Source of the DNA: Sandaracinaceae bacterium
Lineage (GTDB): Bacteria > Myxococcota_A > Polyangia > Polyangiales > Houyiibacteriaceae
Assembly: GCA_016706685.1 (NCBI GenBank)
Contig: JADJJE010000004.1
Coordinates: forward strand, 248,001 to 312,000
Direction of reading: 5' to 3'
Length of the DNA: 64,000 nucleotides
Position 1 is the first letter of the stretch, and every line of letters starts with the position of its first letter. The translations under genes were made by a program, and so were the position numbers. The notes below the pieces were generated by a model. The model did not search any database, was not told where the DNA came from, and saw only the letters and a list, made by a program, of their open reading frames with translations. Below, one piece after another: positions 44,452 through 54,664 of the stretch.

Positions 44452-47400
44452 GTGACCCCTCGTCTCCATCCGATCTACCTCGACCGCGGCGGCACGTTCT
44501 GTGACGGAGTCACGCGTGATCCGCGCACCGGGGCCGTGCGCGTTGCGAAGCAGCTCTCCACGGACAGCGCCCCGCTGGACGTCATCCGCGAGCTGCTGGA
44601 GCTCGCACCCGGAGCACCCATCCCGGCCTGTCACGTGCGCATGGGCACCACGCTGGCCACCAACGCCCTGCTGGAGCGCCGTGGGGCGCGTACGGCGCTG
44701 GCGATCACGCAGGGCTTCGGGGACCTGTTGCGCATCGGTGACCAGTCCCGCCCCAAGCTGTTCGAGCTCGACATCGTGCGCCCGGAGCCGCTGTACGAGC
44801 GCGTCATCGAGCTCCACGCGCGTGTGGCCGCCGACGGTGCGCGCTGCGTGAGCTTCCGTGCCGACGCGCTGCGCCGCCATCTCGAGCGACTGCGCGCCGA
44901 GGGCATCCAGTCGCTGGCCGTGGCGCTGCTCCACTCACCCACGGCGCCAGAAGACGAGCTCTCCGTGGCCGCGCTGGCGCGCGAGGTGGGCTTCGAGTGG
45001 GTCACGCTCTCGCACGAGGTGGCACACACGCTCGGGTTCCTGGCGCGCGCCGAGACGTGCGTGGTGGACGCGTACCTCACACCGGTGATCCGGGCCTACG
45101 TGTCCGAGCTGGAGCGCGCGCTGCCCGGCAGCCGCATCGAGCTGATGCAGAGCGGCGGCGACATGATGGAGGCGGCACGCTTTCGCGGGCGTGACGCGGT
45201 GCTGTCGGGGCCGGCGGGGGGCGCTGTGGCCGTGGCAGACGTGGCTCGCCGCGTGGGGGCGCGCGAGGCCATCGGCTTCGACATGGGCGGCACCAGCACC
45301 GATGTGTGCCGCTTCGCGGGTGAGCTCGAGCGCGTCTACGAGGCGCGTGTCGCCGGGGCCCGCCTGCGCGTCCCCATGCTGGACATCCACACCGTGGCGG
45401 CGGGGGGTGGCTCTCTCTGTCGGCTGCAGGGGCGCCGCTTGGTGGTGGGGCCCGAGAGCGCAGGCGCCCGGCCCGGCCCGCTCTGCTATGGCGACCCCAA
45501 CGCCACCGAGCTGGCGCTCACCGACGTGGCGCTGTTCCTGGGGCGTGTGCCCGACACGCGCTTTCCATTCCCGCTGCGGCGCGAGCGGGTGGCGCGGCGG
45601 CTCATGGAGCTGAGCGACAGCCTGGGCTTCGGTCAGCACGAGCAGGGCGCGGCCCGCGTGGCCGAGGGCTTCCTGGAAGTGGCCGCGGCCACCATGGGCG
45701 AGGCCATCCGCAAGGTGTCGGTGGCGCGTGGCCACGACGTGCGGGACCACGCCTTGGTGGTGTTCGGCGGCGCGGGCGGTCAGTACGCGTGCCGTGTGGC
45801 GCGCACGCTGGGGGTTCGAACCCTGGTGTTCCATCCGCTGGCGGGTGTGCTGTCGGCCTATGGCATGGGTGTGGCGGAGACCGCCTGGCACGGGCTGCGC
45901 GATGTGGCGGGCGTTCCGCTCGAGGAGGCCCAGCTGCCGGCGCTCCAGCGCCTGGCCGACGAGCTGGCCGAGGAAGGGCGCAGGCTGCTCGCGTCGAGCG
46001 ACGTCACCGAGGCAGGCTTCGACGTGGAGCAGAAGGTGGACCTGCGCTCGGCCGGCACGGAGACCTCCCTGTCGGTCGCACTCGCTGACGCCGCCGGCAT
46101 GCGCGCCGCGTTCGAGCGCGCTCACGTGGCGATGTTCGGCTACGTGCGTGCGCAGCCCGTGGTGTGCGCGGCCGTGCGCGTGCGGGTGGTGCTGCGCGCC
46201 ACGTCGCTCGGCCCGTCGAACGACGCCACTAGCGTCCCTCCGGTGATGCCAGACCACCCCACCACCCGAGAGGCGGCGACCACCTCGCTCTTCCTGGACG
46301 GTGCGTTCCGTGATGTCCCGCTCTACGCACGCGAGCAGCTGCCTACCGAGGTGGCGGGCCCCGCGGTGATCACGGAGGCCACCGCCACGCTGGTGATCGA
46401 GCCTGGCTTCACCGTGCACCGCCGCGCCGATGACATCTTGGTGTGCACGGACGAGCGCGACCCCCGCGCGGGCCTCGCCCCCGTGCAGGAGGACACGCGT
46501 CTCGACCCAGTGCGCCTCGAGATCTTCCACCATCGGTTCATGTCCATCGCCGAGCAGATGGGGGCTGTGCTCGAGCGCACCGCCATGAGCACCAACATCC
46601 GCGACAGGCTGGACTTCAGCTGCGCCATCTTCGACCGCGCGGGCGCGCTGATCGCGAACGCGCCGCACATCCCCGTGCACCTCGGCGCCATGAGCGAGTC
46701 CGTGTTGGCCGTGTGTGCGGCGCATCCACGCATGGCGCCGGGAGACGTGTTCGCCACCAACGACCCCTCGGGCGGCGGCTCGCACCTGCCCGACATCACG
46801 GTGGTGACTCCCGTCCACCTGGACGACACGGGCCCCGCGTACTTCGTGGCGTCGCGTGGCCACCACGCGGACGTGGGCGGCATCACGCCCGGCTCCATGC
46901 CGCCGTTCTCCCGCACCCTCGCCGAAGAGGGCGTGGTGCTGCGCGCGCTGCAGGTGGTGGTGCGCGGTGAGTTGCAAGAAGACGACCTGCGCGCGGCGCT
47001 CGGCTCAGGCCCACACCCGGCGCGCCGCCCCGAAGAGAACCTGGCGGACCTCGGCGCACAGATCGCCGCCAACCAGCTGGGCGAGCGGCTGCTGCGCGAG
47101 CTGGTGGCGCAGGTGGGCCAGCCCGTGGTCGATGCCTACATGGCGTACGTGCAGGACGACGCGGCCGCGTCCGTGGCCGAGGCCATCACCGCGCTCCCCG
47201 ACGGAGAGCATCGCTTCGAGGACGCGCTCGACGACGGGGCGCCCATCTGCGTCAGCGCACGCATCACGGGCAGTCACCTCGCGCTCGACTTCACGGGGAC
47301 GGGGCAGGCGCTCGACACCAACCTCAACGCGCCGCGGGCCGTGACGCGCGCCGCCGTGATGTACGTGCTGCGCTCGCTGGTATCGCGTGAGATCCCACTC

Positions 47401-48033
47401 AACGCAGGCTGCGTGCGCGCCGTCACGCTGACCATCCCGCCCGGATCGCTGCTGGACCCGCCGCCCGAGTGCGCTGTGGCGGGTGGCAACGTCGAGACCT
47501 CGCAGCGCGTGGTGGACGTGCTGCTGGGGGCGCTCGGCCGCGCCGCCGCCAGTCAGGGGACCATGAACAACCTCACGCTGGGCGACGACCACTTCGGCTA
47601 CTACGAGACGATTGGCGGTGGCGCCGGTGCCAGCGCGGCCCATGCTGGCGCCTCGGGCGTGCACACGCACATGACCAACTCTCGGATCACCGACGTCGAG
47701 CTCCTGGAGGCGCGCTACCCCGTGCGTGTCCGGCGCTTTGCGCTGCGGCGAGGCTCGGGTGGCGCAGGCCGGCACCCGGGGGGCGAAGGGCTCGTGCGCG
47801 AGCTGGAGTTCCTGGCCCCGCTCACCGTGAGCGTCATCTCCGAGCGCCGCACGCGTGCTCCCTTCGGCCTCGCGGGCGGGCAACCCGGCGCCCCGGGAGC
47901 CAACTTCCTCAACGACGCTGCATTGCCGGGAAAGTGCTCGGTGCGCGTGGCGAGCGGCGACGTGCTGCGCATCGAGACCCCCGGGGGCGGCGGCTTCGGG
48001 CCTCCACCCATGGCGGGAAAAGCGCAGCCGTGA
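44452..48033 (+). CDS. 5-oxoprolinase (ATP-hydrolysing), HyuA-HyuB fusion
   Basis: Hydrolyses 5-oxoproline to glutamate with ATP. The 1193-residue chain joins both subunits. HyuA part: YLDRGGTFCDGV at the start, MGTTLATNALLERRG, GFDMGGTSTDVCRF, AGGGSLCRL and GGAGGQYACRVAR. HyuB part (from about residue 685): FMSIAEQMGAVLERTAMSTN, LDFSCAIFD, HIPVHLGAMSESV and FATNDPSGGGSHLPDITVV. Fused architecture and length match eukaryotic-type OPLAH. The GTG at 44452 is preferred because the RGGTF motif should lie near the N-terminus. The stop overlaps the next gene. Confidence 0.92.
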   Translation: MTPRLHPIYLDRGGTFCDGVTRDPRTGAVRVAKQLSTDSAPLDVIRELLELAPGAPIPACHVRMGTTLATNALLERRGARTALAITQGFGDLLRIGDQSRPKLFELDIVRPEPLYERVIELHARVAADGARCVSFRADALRRHLERLRAEGIQSLAVALLHSPTAPEDELSVAALAREVGFEWVTLSHEVAHTLGFLARAETCVVDAYLTPVIRAYVSELERALPGSRIELMQSGGDMMEAARFRGRDAVLSGPAGGAVAVADVARRVGAREAIGFDMGGTSTDVCRFAGELERVYEARVAGARLRVPMLDIHTVAAGGGSLCRLQGRRLVVGPESAGARPGPLCYGDPNATELALTDVALFLGRVPDTRFPFPLRRERVARRLMELSDSLGFGQHEQGAARVAEGFLEVAAATMGEAIRKVSVARGHDVRDHALVVFGGAGGQYACRVARTLGVRTLVFHPLAGVLSAYGMGVAETAWHGLRDVAGVPLEEAQLPALQRLADELAEEGRRLLASSDVTEAGFDVEQKVDLRSAGTETSLSVALADAAGMRAAFERAHVAMFGYVRAQPVVCAAVRVRVVLRATSLGPSNDATSVPPVMPDHPTTREAATTSLFLDGAFRDVPLYAREQLPTEVAGPAVITEATATLVIEPGFTVHRRADDILVCTDERDPRAGLAPVQEDTRLDPVRLEIFHHRFMSIAEQMGAVLERTAMSTNIRDRLDFSCAIFDRAGALIANAPHIPVHLGAMSESVLAVCAAHPRMAPGDVFATNDPSGGGSHLPDITVVTPVHLDDTGPAYFVASRGHHADVGGITPGSMPPFSRTLAEEGVVLRALQVVVRGELQEDDLRAALGSGPHPARRPEENLADLGAQIAANQLGERLLRELVAQVGQPVVDAYMAYVQDDAAASVAEAITALPDGEHRFEDALDDGAPICVSARITGSHLALDFTGTGQALDTNLNAPRAVTRAAVMYVLRSLVSREIPLNAGCVRAVTLTIPPGSLLDPPPECAVAGGNVETSQRVVDVLLGALGRAAASQGTMNNLTLGDDHFGYYETIGGGAGASAAHAGASGVHTHMTNSRITDVELLEARYPVRVRRFALRRGSGGAGRHPGGEGLVRELEFLAPLTVSVISERRTRAPFGLAGGQPGAPGANFLNDAALPGKCSVRVASGDVLRIETPGGGGFGPPPMAGKAQP

Positions 48034-48626
48034 AGCTCTGGACGCGGCTCAAGAACGTCGTCGTCAGCGGCATCCTCGGGCTCGACGACTCGCCGCAGCG
48101 CATCGCGCTCGGGGTGTTCTTGGGCTTCGTGGTCGCCATGACCCCCACGCTGGGGCTCCAGATCGTCATCTACGTGGCGCTCGCCGCGCTGCTGCGCGTG
48201 AACAAGGTGGCCGGTGTGCCCATCTTGTTCATCACCAACCCCGTGACGGCCGTGCCGGTCTACGGCTTCTGCTGGTGGCTGGGCAACCTGGTGCTCCACG
48301 GTGGGAAGGGCGAGTCCAGCTGGGAAGAGGTTCAGGCGCGCCTCATGGCAGCCGAGTCGGGGAACAACGAGAGCCTGTGGGAGCAGATGCTCTCCGCCGA
48401 CTTCTGGAGCCGCGTGGGCAGCGCCATGGCGCAGCTGGGGGGCGAGCTGTGGCTCGGCTCGCTGGTCAGCGGCGTGGCGCTCGGGCTCCCAGCCTACGGC
48501 CTGGTGCTGTGGGGGGTGGGCGCCTATCGCAAGCGCACGCGCGAGAGCGTGAATCCCGAGCCCGCGCTCCCCGAGGCCATCGTGCGCAACGAGCGCTCGA
48601 CGCCCCCGCCACCGCCACCGCGCTAG
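48030..48626 (+). CDS. DUF2062 membrane protein
   Basis: A 198-residue membrane protein. DDSPQRIALGVFLGFVVAMTPTLGLQIVIY with the following NKVAGVPILFITNPVTAVPVYGFCWWLG is the DUF2062 signature (P-R-xALG.AxGxFxGxxPxxG...NPxT). About three hydrophobic helices, then a Pro-rich tail. Function unknown. GTG start overlaps the 5-oxoprolinase stop (GTGA). Its TAG stop overlaps the rsmA stop on the other strand within CTAG. Confidence 0.88.
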   Translation: MKLWTRLKNVVVSGILGLDDSPQRIALGVFLGFVVAMTPTLGLQIVIYVALAALLRVNKVAGVPILFITNPVTAVPVYGFCWWLGNLVLHGGKGESSWEEVQARLMAAESGNNESLWEQMLSADFWSRVGSAMAQLGGELWLGSLVSGVALGLPAYGLVLWGVGAYRKRTRESVNPEPALPEAIVRNERSTPPPPPPR

Positions 48627-49471
48627 ACCAGCTCGGCCGGCAGCAGCTCCGCGAGCCGCGCGAACTCTTCCACGCTGAGGGTCTCGCCGCGACGCTGGCC
48701 ATCGATGCCCGCTGCCGCGAGCGCCGCGTCCAGCTCCGTGGTGTCCGGGAAGAGCCCGCGCAGCGCGTTGCGCAGCGTCTTGCGGCGCTGGTGGAAGGCG
48801 GCGCGCACCACGGCCTGCAGCTGGGGGGTCTCTTCGGCCCGTGGCACGTCGAGCGGCGTCAGCCGCACCACCGCGCTCTCCACCTTGGGGGCGGGGTGGA
48901 ACGCGCCGCGCGGCACGTCCAGCACGTGGTCGATGTCGTAGACCGCGGACAGGAACACGGACGGCGCACCGTACGGTCGCTCACCCGGCGCCGCCAGCCA
49001 GCGCTCGGCCACCTCGCGCTGCACCATGACCACCACGCGCGCGATGCTGCGGTGCTGCTCCACCAGGTTGCGCGCGATCATCCCGGTGATGGCGTAGGGT
49101 AGGTTGCCCACCACCACCACGCGCTGGTCACTGCCCGGGTCCATGAAGCTTCCGAGGTCCACGCTCCCGGCGTCCCCGTCCACCACTCGGAAGTTGGGCG
49201 CGTTGCCGTACTCCTGCCGCAGGACCGCGATCATGTCGGGATCACGCTCGAGGCCGATGATCTCGGCGCCCGAGTCGATGAGCGCCCCCGTGAGCGTGCC
49301 GAGGCCGGGGCCCAGCTCCACGCAGCGCTCGCCGGGCGAGAGCCCTGTGGCCTGGGCGATGCCGCGCACCGTGACCTCGGAGATCAGGAAGTTCTGCGAG
49401 TAGTGGCGCTTGGCGCTCAGGCGGTGGCGCCCCAAGACGGCCCGCGGATCCTCGAATTGCCAGGTGTTCAC
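48623..49471 (-). CDS. rsmA: 16S rRNA dimethyladenosine transferase RsmA (KsgA)
   Basis: Dimethylates the two adjacent adenines near the 3' end of 16S rRNA. The 282 residues include HYSQNFLISEVTVRGIA, VELGPGLGTLTGALIDSG (SAM motif I), LERDPDMIAVL, VVVGNLPYAITGMI (the N-L-P-Y catalytic motif), PAPKVESAVVRL and AFHQRRKTLRNALRG. GTG start overlapping the DUF58 stop (GTGA). Last gene of the DUF4350-MoxR-DUF58-rsmA series. Confidence 0.95.
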   Translation of the reverse strand: MNTWQFEDPRAVLGRHRLSAKRHYSQNFLISEVTVRGIAQATGLSPGERCVELGPGLGTLTGALIDSGAEIIGLERDPDMIAVLRQEYGNAPNFRVVDGDAGSVDLGSFMDPGSDQRVVVVGNLPYAITGMIARNLVEQHRSIARVVVMVQREVAERWLAAPGERPYGAPSVFLSAVYDIDHVLDVPRGAFHPAPKVESAVVRLTPLDVPRAEETPQLQAVVRAAFHQRRKTLRNALRGLFPDTTELDAALAAAGIDGQRRGETLSVEEFARLAELLPAELV

Positions 49472-51046
49472 GAGGCGAGCCTGCCAGAGGGCGAGGCATA
49501 CGCCAGCGCGGACGCGGCGTCGGCCCCGTCCGACACCCGCAGCGGCACCCCCAGCCGTCCGAAGAAGGCGCGCGCCTCACGCAGCTGGCGCGCCTCGGTG
49601 CGCCCGTGGACGGCGGCCTCGAGCGGGGTCTCGGGGCGGCTGGTCAGCATCAACACCGTGAGCGCGTGTCCGTGGGCCTGCAGCAGCTGCACGGTGCGCC
49701 GCAGCGCGTCGGTGTTCACCACGCCGTGGAAGTCGGTGATGAGCGTGATGGAGCGCGGCGCGCGCTCGCGTGAGGCGGCCAGCTGCAGCGCCTCGGCCAA
49801 CGCCGTGCCCTTGCGCCCGTAGTCCGCCTCCGGGGCGGTGAGCGAGCGGCAGCCCGCGGCTGCGACAGAAGGCCCGCAGCGTGCGCGCCTCGGGCGTGTC
49901 GGCGTGCACGTTCTGCTCGAAGGCCTCGCGGTCGAGCGATGCGTGCACGTGCCGCACCAGCGAGCGGTAGCGCCCCGACTTACCCGGCGAGAAGTCGAGC
50001 CCGTCCTGATGCCGGATGTAGCGCGCCACCAGGGCACCCACCTGATCGTCGTCGAAGGCCGTGAGGTCCGCGTCCACCACCTCGGTGGCCGCCAGCATGG
50101 CGTCGTACAGCTTGGGCAGCTGCATGGCGCCTTCTCCGACGGGCACGTGCGCGATGGGACGCTCGTCCGCCAGCACCAGGCCCACACGGTCTCCGTCGCG
50201 CAGCGCCCGCAGCGAAAGGGCCGCGCAGGCGTCGATGGCGTGGTCCAGCTTGCGCGCGCCCGGCTCGCCGCCGCGCATGCTGCCCATGACGTCCAGCACC
50301 ACCACGTGCGCCTCTTGGACCTCCTGCTCCACCTCCTTGATCAGCAGGCGCCCGCTGCGCGCGCTGGCCTTCCAGGCGATGGACTTGAACGAGTCGCCGG
50401 GCTGCAGCTGCCGCAGCTCGTGGAAGTCGGTGCCGCCCCCTCGCCGACGCTGCGCCGTGCGGCCCGCGCGGCTCGCGGCATAGCCCGTGCGCGGGTGGCT
50501 GCGCCGGGCCAGCGCCGCCGCGCGTGGCAGCACGCGCACCACCAGCGGGTTCGGGAAGTAGAGCGGCATGCTGAAGAGGCCAAAGGGACCGCGCAGCGAG
50601 ACGGCGAGCCCGTGCAGCACCACACGCCCCACGGCCCGCGCGCTCAGCCGGCAAGTGAACTCGGTGCGCGAGCTGGGACCCACCCGCAGGTCGCTCTCGG
50701 GCAGCGGCAGCAGGTCCACCGCCTCGGCAGCCAGCGGCCGCACGTCGGTCAAGGCCAGCGGCTCACCCCCGCGGTGACGCACGTAGCAGCGCACCTGGAA
50801 GGGCGCGCCGGGGACGATGGTGCCGCTGCTGCCGCTCGCGCGGTCCAGCCACCACGCAAACTCGAGCCGCTGTTTGCGCACGCGCCGACCGAGCGGGACC
50901 GTGCGCGCCGCCGAGAAGGCCAGCGTCAGCAGCGTGGCGGACGCCAGCGCGACGGCCGGCGCCGAGGACAAGACCAGCCCACACCCCAGGAAGCCCACGG
51001 CCGTGATGAAGAGCAGGCGAGCCTCGAGTGAGGGGACGGGCAGCAT
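49468..51046 (-). pseudogene. DUF58 protein (MoxR partner), frameshifted
   Basis: DUF58/vWA-like protein paired with MoxR ATPases. The first frame (ATG 51046) has two N-terminal membrane helices, PLYFPNPLVVRVLPRAA, GTDFHELRQLQPGDSFKSIAWKASA (the DUF58 signature), HVVVLDVMGSMRG (MIDAS-like) and reaches AFCRSRGL near 49860. The sequence continues in the +1 frame with LTAPEADYGRKGTALAEAL and SITLITDFHGVVNTDALRR to 49468. A single extra base near 49845-49860 explains this; removing one C gives CRSRGLRSLTAPEAD. Probably a sequence error, since both parts are well conserved and the downstream GTGA coupling is intact. Confidence 0.8.
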
Positions 51047-51047
51047 C

Positions 51048-52040
<993 letters not shown>

Positions 52041-52047
52041 AGGTGGG

Positions 52048-53370
52048 TCATCCGGCGAGTTCGGGGGTGGAGTGGCCCAGCGGGCCCGTGGTGGTGCTCG
52101 GCTCTGGCAATGCGCGCAGCAGCGCCTCGCCTTGTTCTACCATGGAAGCGAGCGTGGCCCGGCTGAGCCGAGGGGGGCGTTGGGGGCGGTCCACTTGGTC
52201 GGCCAGGCGGTCGAGGCGCCGCAGCGTGCTCCCACCTGCGGCCACCAGCTTGGGTGGCAGCCCGGCCGTGGTCAGCGCGCGCAGCACGTGCGGGGTGGCG
52301 GTGTCCGGGTGGAGCCGCAGGCGACGACGCAGCTCCACCAGCAGCTCCATGCGGTAGACCAGCGCGGAGGGCAGCGCATCGCCGCTCCCGCGCAACTGGT
52401 CGAGCCGACCGCCGGTGCCACCCAGCTTGGTGGGCGGCGAGGGCAGGAAGATGCTCCTTTGATACGGGGACGTGCGCGGCAGGGCGGACGCGGCGAACAA
52501 CAAGAGGATGGCCGCGATGGCCCCGGCCAGCATGCGCACCATGACATCCGGCAGGTCCAGCGCGGTGGCCCGTGTCAGTGCGAGGCGCGTCCGCTCCAGC
52601 GGCCGGTCGGCGTTCAGCGTGCCGAAGCGCCCGTGGAGCGTGGCCTCAGGCAACATCAAGTAGACCTTTCCGGAGCCGCCATTGGAGGTCAAATACTGAA
52701 GTAGATTCAGAGCGAAACGCTTGTTTCCTCGAAACTGCATCATGTTGTTGATGAGCACGCTGGGGTCGCCCAGCACAATCAGCCGGCCCGAGCTGACGGC
52801 CCCCGCCAGCACCACCGCTTCGGGCGGGTCGCCCACCGAGAACACCGGCACCAGCTCGGGATGATGCAGGGTGGTGGGGTGGTTGGTGACCAACGCGCTG
52901 ACGCCGGCGGTGATGGGATGGGACCCCCGAGGGGCGGCGATGGGCAGGTTGGGGTTGCCCCGCAGACCGCTGGCCGAAGTAGCCTGACGACGGATACCGA
53001 AGCTGGTGAGGAAGTCCCCCGCCGCCCCGAAGTCGTCGGCGATGGCCACGCGCCCGCCCTCGGCCATGAAGCCGCCGAGGCCCGGTGGGAGCGCGCTGCC
53101 CGGGAAGAGGATCACGATCGCGTCGGTGGACTCGAGCGCACCAAGGTCCAGGTCGGCCGGCGTGTCGACTTCGATGTGGTTCTCTTCGGCCAGCGCCATC
53201 AGCTCGCTCAGCCCGTTCCACTCGGTGTTGTCGGGCGCGTATTCCTGTTGGGCTTGGGCCAGCGGGGTGCCCACAGCCAGCGTGATGGCGCATGCCAGCA
53301 AGGCGCTGCCCCAGCCGGGGCGGCACGAGCGCGCCCCGGAAAGGGCCCTTTTGGCGAACGGATTCCACAT
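52048..53370 (-). CDS. DUF4350-type membrane protein of the MoxR cluster
   Basis: A 440-residue protein with a cleavable signal (LLACAITLAVGTPLAQAQ). Then comes a Rossmann-like DUF4350 domain (LSELMALAEENHIEVDTP, DAIVILFPGSALPPGLGGFMAEGGRVAIADDF, RLIVLGDPSVLINNMM), one membrane helix (VMVRMLAGAIAAILLLFAAS) and a helical C-terminal part. DUF4350 genes sit upstream of MoxR and DUF58 genes in many genomes, as here. The ATG at 53370 lacks a good Shine-Dalgarno, so the start is moderately sure. Confidence 0.8.
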   Translation of the reverse strand: MWNPFAKRALSGARSCRPGWGSALLACAITLAVGTPLAQAQQEYAPDNTEWNGLSELMALAEENHIEVDTPADLDLGALESTDAIVILFPGSALPPGLGGFMAEGGRVAIADDFGAAGDFLTSFGIRRQATSASGLRGNPNLPIAAPRGSHPITAGVSALVTNHPTTLHHPELVPVFSVGDPPEAVVLAGAVSSGRLIVLGDPSVLINNMMQFRGNKRFALNLLQYLTSNGGSGKVYLMLPEATLHGRFGTLNADRPLERTRLALTRATALDLPDVMVRMLAGAIAAILLLFAASALPRTSPYQRSIFLPSPPTKLGGTGGRLDQLRGSGDALPSALVYRMELLVELRRRLRLHPDTATPHVLRALTTAGLPPKLVAAGGSTLRRLDRLADQVDRPQRPPRLSRATLASMVEQGEALLRALPEPSTTTGPLGHSTPELAG

Positions 53371-53488
53371 GCGTGACAACGAACCTACAACACCGACACC
53401 ACCGGTCGCGAAACGTTTCCCATCGGTACACGACTCAAGCATCAGGGCGTCTGTCAGAGCCTGCCCGAGAAAAACATAGTGTGAATGT

Positions 53489-53516
53489 TGTTCCCTACAC
53501 CGCGCTTGGTATAGTG
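53489..53516 (+). promoter_or_regulatory. Promoter of the 59-residue protein gene
   Basis: TTGTTC (53489-53494), 16-base spacer, TATAGT (53511-53516). Predicted start near 53523, leader of about 14 bases. The rest of 53371-53488 is the divergent region before the DUF4350 gene, where I see no other clear site. Confidence 0.55.
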
Positions 53517-53536
53517 AACACCGAACGAACAACATC

Positions 53537-53716
53537 GTGCTTCCACCGTTCATCATCGACCAGATTCGGCAGCGTGAAGAGCGGGAGCGGTCCATCCGCG
53601 ACCAGCCCGCCATTCAGCTCCCCATGCCGCCTCGGCGTCCGCCGATGCCGCAGCTGGATGATCCTGGTCGCGACCCCGACGCCGGCGAGCGCGGCGTGGT
53701 CATCATCGACCTCTGA
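53537..53716 (+). CDS. Conserved 59-residue acidic/basic protein
   Basis: A small protein that reads MLPPFIIDQIRQREERERSI at its start and GERGVVIIDL at its end, with a Pro-rich middle (IQLPMPPRRPPMPQ). I recall similar short proteins with both ends conserved from other myxobacteria; function unknown. The GTG start follows a good promoter, and the gene fits exactly between that promoter and the SDR gene stop (two bases apart, opposite strand). Conserved hydrophobic ends suggest a binding peptide. No signal or membrane segment. Confidence 0.75.
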   Translation: MLPPFIIDQIRQREERERSIRDQPAIQLPMPPRRPPMPQLDDPGRDPDAGERGVVIIDL

Positions 53717-53718
53717 GC

Positions 53719-54609
53719 TCAGCGCGTGGCCATGTCCCAGTGCTCGCGGATCTCGTCGAGCGTCAGCGCCGCGTCCGTGTCGCCGAAGTAGCCGTCGGTC
53801 TCCAAGGCGCGGTGGGCGAAGAAGCGTGAGCCGGCGATGCCGAGCACCTGGCCCGACACGTCTCGACTTTGATCCGACAGCAGGAACGCCACCAAAGGCG
53901 CCACGTGATCAGGCGTGAGACGCGCGCTGCCCTTCTGGAACAGCGGCAGGTCGGCCGTCTGCCGCGTGAGCGCCGTGGGGGCCACCGCGTTCACGCGCAC
54001 GCCGTCCGGCCGCAGCTCGAGGGCTGCAGTGCGCACCATGCCCACCAGCGCGGCCTGCGCCATCGTGGCCGCCAGGTCGCGGCGCTGCCCCTGGAATGCG
54101 GCGCCGCCGGTCATCACCACCACGCTGCCGCCACCGCCGCGCTGCATGGGCGCATGGGCGGCTTGGGTGAGCGCGAGTGGCGCCTCGACGCCCACTGCGA
54201 ACACCCGCTGCCGTTGCTCCGGGGTGGTGCGGGCAAAGCGAGCGCGCTGCGTGACGCCAGCACAGGCCAGCACCCCATCGAGCCGCCCGAAGCGGCTCAC
54301 GGCCAGCTCGGTGAGCGCCGTGGCGGCGTCGGGGTCACACACGTCGCGCGCATCGGGCAGCACGTCGGCAGAGGCCGAGAGCCCAGCGGCCGCCCGCGCG
54401 ATCAGCTCGGGATCCGCGCCCTCGCCGGCTTCGTCGCAGCCCAGGTCGTTCAGCACCAGCCGCGCCCCGAGCCGCGCCAAGAGCGTGGCGCACGCGAGCC
54501 CGATGCCCCGGCCCGCGCCCGTCACCACGATCACCTTGTCGCGCAATTCGGCGTCCACCGTGCGGGTGTATCCCAGGTGCCCGCTTCGTGCATCCGGGAA
54601 TGCCGCCAT
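53719..54609 (-). CDS. Short-chain dehydrogenase/reductase lacking the Tyr-x-x-x-Lys pair
   Basis: A 296-residue SDR-fold protein. The NAD(P) motif VTGAGRGIGLACATLLARLG and the ACAG motif (VLACAGVTQRARF) are clear, as is the later LRPDGVRVNAVAPTALTR. Where SDRs have Ser...Tyr-x-x-x-Lys the sequence reads MTGGAAFQGQRRDLAATMAQAAL: Tyr and Lys are replaced (Ala and Gln by my alignment). So the protein probably binds nucleotide but may not catalyse a normal SDR reaction. Perfect GGAG Shine-Dalgarno 6 bases before ATG 54609. Divergent from the DUF1361 gene. Confidence 0.82.
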   Translation of the reverse strand: MAAFPDARSGHLGYTRTVDAELRDKVIVVTGAGRGIGLACATLLARLGARLVLNDLGCDEAGEGADPELIARAAAGLSASADVLPDARDVCDPDAATALTELAVSRFGRLDGVLACAGVTQRARFARTTPEQRQRVFAVGVEAPLALTQAAHAPMQRGGGGSVVVMTGGAAFQGQRRDLAATMAQAALVGMVRTAALELRPDGVRVNAVAPTALTRQTADLPLFQKGSARLTPDHVAPLVAFLLSDQSRDVSGQVLGIAGSRFFAHRALETDGYFGDTDAALTLDEIREHWDMATR

Positions 54610-54664
54610 GAATTCTCCTCGTTGGCGCCCGGTGCACGCCACGTCCCACCGCCACGCTCTCGGC

